NCBI GenBank assembly: GCA_013368495.1
Contig: LUCH01000970.1
Span: 11,132 to 75,131 of the forward strand
Direction of reading: 5' to 3'
Length of the DNA stretch: 64,000 nt
Source: Paragonimus heterotremus
Lineage: Eukaryota > Platyhelminthes > Trematoda > Plagiorchiida > Troglotrematidae
The notes beneath the pieces are model-generated. The model had not been told where the DNA came from and did not search any database. It saw nothing but the letters and a program-made list of their open reading frames with translations. The translations under genes and the position numbers were made by a program. Shown one piece after another: positions 59,975 through 64,000 of this stretch. Numbering within the stretch: the stretch's first letter is position 1; each line of letters begins with the position of its first letter.

Positions 59975-60345
59975 TTTTGTATATGGTAATCCACCCGGCT
60001 GTTTCAGGTAAACGTGGCCGGAGTTCAAATCCCGGTCGTGGCAAGATGTGCATCATTGACGGGTTCTGATTAAAACTAAGCTTGCCAAACTTGCAGTTTG
60101 ATTCCGGTTTTGTGCCAAAGACTTCACTTCTGGCGTGCTATCAGGTTTCGTACACTTCATTTCAAACCTAACTACCAACTGGTCGACGGATTGCACGCGA
60201 TTCCTAGAAAAAATTTACCAATCACACGAGTTTCCCATATGCAGAACCTCGAACCTGCTGCTTCCTTTTGAAAGTGACTGGCTGAAAAGTCCGCATAAAT
60301 TCAAAAGCTGCTCCCGCTTGTGAATGATGTTCAGTTTGTACCGCT
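59975..60345 (+). mobile_element. tRNA-derived SINE, interrupted (copy k)
   Basis: GGAGTTCAAATCCCGGTCGTGG at about 60022 is a good B box, followed by body (GATGTGCATCATTGACGGGT then TCTGATTAAAACTAAGC). About 150 bp of unrelated sequence (60111-60260) follow. The tail then resumes at CCTTTTGAAAGTGACTGGCT and CCCGCTTGTGAATGATGTTC, ending near TTTGTACC. Either another sequence inserted inside the SINE or two truncated copies adjoin. The A box is weak. Confidence 0.6.
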
Positions 60346-62379
60346 GCCCTTTATGTGAAGGCTAGCCGCGCTTTCACATGGGTGGAGCACTGGACACAGG
60401 ACAGGTGATTTGAATGATCGGAGCAACGCACACGTGTGTATTCGTGCATCCGTGTGCGATACGCGGCCGTAATGACACGTTCCTCGCACCAGTGAGGTAC
60501 TTAGGTTTTGACAGTTTGCAAAGAACGTTAACAGCATAATCCAGGCGTTTATTATTTTCACAGCTCTTAGCTGAGAACTTAGATATTTCAAAAATGTAAA
60601 CTGAGTGACTGCGATGTTACCAACGCGATAAGTAAGATTCCTCCAAACTTCCTAAAGAAGGCAATGGTCATCAAACGTCAATGATCCACGAGAATCCCTT
60701 TCACAAGTGGACTAGATTTCTGACTTATAAAATGATGAGCAGATTTGTTTTTCTTTCTCTTCCGCACACTGCTACGACTCCCTCCCTCTAGTCAAGAAGC
60801 GATGAAAGTTGCCACTCGTAAAATACCAGATGTATTCAGTAGAAGTTGTATGGGGTCAATCTTGGAATATACAATCTAGTTACCGCACCAAAACTGGATT
60901 CTGTATCTACTATCCATGCACTTGATCTCCCTGTGACTAGTGTAGCCAAATTACTAAGTTATCCTTAGCAGAACTGTCTCCTGAGTGGACAAATTTCACA
61001 TATGCTTAAGCTCATCGTCCAATATCAAACTTTGGTTGTTTTCCGTAGATGTTTTAAAATGCATCTCCGTTTTAAATAAGCTGTCTTAGCGTAATGTCGT
61101 GATTACAAACGGTGGATTAATGAGTTGCTCTCCGAAAGGTGGGTCGCACTTGTTTGTCTGAATAATTACATTCCTTAATGTACACAAGTCTTACGGATTA
61201 ACAAATTACTGGTGCTTACATAAATCCCACGACTCAATATTTTTTTGCCACGCAGAAAGCGGGAGGGTTTGATCGCGTTTTAATGTAAGCGAAGCAACAA
61301 TATAGCACATCAGATCTGTGGAAAGTGTAATGAGATTGGATTGGTGCGGTTTTTTTATTGGAGAAGGTTCAGCCAATCGGTGTTCGGACACAGACGGAAT
61401 TATGGTCAAGTCGGTGCCAACCAAGCATAGACGGCGATCAGCTACTGTTGAGTGCGTATCTGTTTCGAACATCCGAGCTGCCAGATGCAAGGTCATGGAA
61501 CAACACAGCAACAAATTAGCCAATCAAAACGGAGGATTCTTGTTGGTTAATAGCAATAATAAATTCTGCTGTTCTATGTAAAACTGTCGGTTTTTAGTAA
61601 ATTGGGATTGCTTAGTGCCGCTCAAATTTCTGTTCTGACTTTTCTCGATTGGGTAGCTCAGCATGAGACACACAGGATTTACCTAATTCGTATATATGAT
61701 CACCAAGACACTGAACTGCATCCGCTGAAAGGTATTATTGGTTTGCAAGAAGCACACAAACACTTGCTTTCTGGCGTTATCACTTGTGTAACCAGCTCAG
61801 AATGTCTAGTATTCCTCGAAAGTACGTAATAAGATAAAAGAGTCTTCCAACGTCTTAATCATAAATGTCTGGAATTTCATTTTCATGGATCACTCATTTT
61901 CATGCGACCAACATTTGGTTTCTCCATTAATGGCATTACTTTTGGGAGACGATAAATCCAAGTATCCGGTCATTCCTCTGCATCGCGTTTTTTCGTCCGT
62001 GAACAGCCACGGGACCGACTTTCTGATCTCACATCGTTCTCCCCTTAAACTCATTTTCATTTTTAGAGAGAGAGAGAGAAACAGCACGACGAGAGGTCAA
62101 GAGAATGAAGCGAGAGCTCAACAGAAATTATTTCGGAATCGGTCAAAAAATTAATAATTGACTTTGGCTTATGTGCAAGCACGCTATCATAGTACAGGCG
62201 CCACAGACACAGTCCAGTTTTAGGTTTATCCTTTTAAAGAACAGAAAACGCTTTCGGCTGACTCATTTCAGTACGCCAAGGAGCCGTCACAGTCTGACCT
62301 TCCTTCAGGTCTGCTTCAGAGTTAGTTTCTTTCCAATGGATAAAAGGTTGTGGTTCACCTTTTCGGTCATTTTCTGACC
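60346..62379. other. No gene; CCAAT boxes at 61.33-61.53 kb and an (AG)n run
   Basis: ATTGG/CCAAT occurs at 61335, 61340, 61357, 61373 and 61520, with AATAAA near 61557, an arrangement like the 24.7-25.0 kb region. An (AG)n run lies at about 62066-62080. No coding signal or RT motif could be confirmed. Confidence 0.4.
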
Positions 62380-62590
62380 ATTGGAATCTTTTTACAATGG
62401 CGCTGGAATGTGAGTAGAAGATGAGTTTGCACATGTGCACGTACGTCCCGTCGCCAATGACGGCTGGCAGATACACACCGGGTTACCCCCCTTCGAAGTC
62501 CAGTGATAATTTCCTTGCGGCCTTGACCCGGCACAGATTTTTGTCGAAAGCCGTCGAGAAAATTTAGTAAGCCCAAGGTGGCAAGTACCA
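62380..62590 (-). pseudogene. Possible gypsy RT/RNase H remnant (weak)
   Basis: On the minus strand TLGLLNFLDGFRQKS lies near 62575, where gypsy RTs have an LGLVNFYRRF block. About 55 residues later, near 62410-62320, comes SHSSAIVKRFQW then QPFIHWKETNSEAD, where RNase H begins with TDAS-x-x-AIGAVLQQ followed by QPLAFFSKKL. Order and spacing agree, but individual residues are much changed and the RNase H aspartate is not seen. Treat as a candidate only. Confidence 0.28.
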
Positions 62591-64000
62591 CATTTTTGAG
62601 GAATGGACTTCCAGAGTTTTTGAAAGTGATGGTAGACGCTCTTCGACTGTTGCAACCCCACCGCCTCAGCAACTGCTAAGTTCTTCTGTGAGCGGCAGTT
62701 TTAATGCCTCTTTTTGAGATAGATGCCCACAGAATCAAAATTTATAGGTTTAACTTTCGGAAATAACCAGAACATTGTTGTTCGATCGAGAGCTCGCCTC
62801 CTGGTATGTTTCAGCTTTTCCAGACACTCGGAATCACTTAGACCACGAATACTGCTGTACAAGGGGCCAAATAGATATTTCCAGACTTGTTGGTGGTCTG
62901 AATTGTTTACTTCATCTCCAATTGAACTGACGGAAATTATTACTTTTGGGTACTGTTCAAAGGTCGAATTTAAATGTATGCAATTAGATTTTCATGCAGG
63001 AAAACTGAACCAAAACAAATCGCGTGACTTCCCTAGTTCCCCACTTATGTATGCGTAATGTTCACATACTTTGGGAAGAGTGAAGTAGAAATAGGGAATT
63101 AATATATCATACCAAATCGTAACACGAATTTACCTGTATCTGTTGGCACCCATATCACGTTACTACTTTTCACTTCTGGAGACCGGCAAAGATTAACGTT
63201 GTAATAAAAGAATACCTAAAACTGTCTCTCAGAATACATTGAAATCAAGGTAGTTGATTACCTGCGTGACCACTCACCACATTGATGTGGGGGATGACAA
63301 AGGACCGTTTGCACTTTGATTCGCACACAAGTTGACAAAACGAAGCGGTTAAGTGGGTTTATTTTCAATCAACTAACGCGTTGTCAAGGTTTAATTCACT
63401 CTGTACATAGCCTGGTATTTCGAGGGATTTCATACTTGTAGTGTGCACAGATAGGTTCGTTGAACCCAACGAGCCATTCGTTCTAGGTTATGTTAAGTAG
63501 CAGTCCATGTTTAATTCTATTAACCTGCCTCCCCCATCACAGCCTATGCGGCAGCTGAAAGGAATAGGTCGGGATTTGGTTGAACGAGTAACTTCAGACA
63601 GACAGACATGATCTTCACTCCCCTTCAACATAGACACACATACTCCGGATCTCATAAATCCGGCACGCGCAATCGACTAGTGCTAGTTAATCGAATGGGA
63701 TGAATGAGGTTTTTATCTGTCGGAGGGGATAGTGGAGTTTACGTTTGGGAGACGAGTAGGTGGTGGGAACATATACTATTGGAATCCAGAACACATAGTC
63801 TGGTTTACAGAAGAGGTCCAGAGTTCAGTCCTCACTCCTTAAGTCTGGCGTTGCTCGACATCGCCGTGTCTACCCAATATTTTGTAATTCATTCACTACT
63901 GTGCATGTAATGAGTAGCCACTCGCTTTTATGTAATTTGATTGTTGTAAATCCTGTCCGCAAATTTTCCCAGACGTGAATTTATGCCACTCAATACTTCG
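62591..64000. other. No gene recognised
   Basis: Frames at 62723-63058 and 63704-63910 (plus) show no family resemblance. No SINE, R2 or R3 copies. Confidence 0.45.

Overview
The window looks like a piece of a flatworm nuclear genome, most likely a digenean trematode. The evidence is the kind of repeats present: RTE-like non-LTR retrotransposons with tandem-ATG 3' tails, a tRNA-derived SINE in many copies, a CR1-like reverse transcriptase remnant and Ty3/gypsy-like gag, protease and integrase remnants. Base composition is moderate (somewhat above 40% G+C by eye), which fits liver- or lung-fluke genomes better than the AT-richer schistosomes. The genus is not established. There is no bacterial-style gene packing. 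I found no rRNA, no intact tRNA, no CRISPR array and no convincing host protein-coding exon. Open frames of about 60-140 codons occur at the rate expected by chance in 64 kb, so I do not call them genes.

Layout. 0-11.8 kb is mostly featureless, with one RTE-type RT scrap at 5.7-5.9 kb (+) and one copy of an unclassified repeat (R2) at 7.0-7.3 kb. 11.9-12.7 kb holds a decayed gypsy gag-protease. 14.3 kb and 20.5 kb hold tRNA-like sequences. 17.5-17.8 kb holds the second R2 copy, inverted. A (TG)19 microsatellite lies at 18.1 kb. 25.6-28.4 kb (-) is an almost full-length but dead RTE-like element (copy A). 35.4-36.5 kb is a nest of four SINEs in both orientations, directly beside copy B of the same RTE family (36.65-38.05 kb, -), which keeps its 5' end and endonuclease but has no RT. 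42.04-43.33 kb (-) is a third RTE-like copy with a 298-codon open RT frame and a (ATG)n tail; a second such tail lies at 41.05 kb. 44.1-44.7, 49.1-49.4 and 54.3-54.8 kb are three copies of another unclassified repeat (R3), which contains a 173-bp tandem module. A CR1-like RT remnant lies at 45.05-45.53 kb, a gypsy-like integrase scrap at 48.8-49.0 kb and a degenerate RT of a further non-LTR family at 51.2-52.3 kb. More SINEs lie at 56 and 59.6-60.3 kb, and a weak gypsy RT/RNase H candidate at 62.4 kb.

No working gene system is visible. What interacts here is the transposon community: pol III-type SINEs that need the machinery of a LINE, and dead LINEs that show what that machinery was. Most oriented elements lie on the minus strand. 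The R3 repeat, the R2 repeat and the long head region of the SINE are the least explained structures. Nothing supports an undescribed functional system with confidence.
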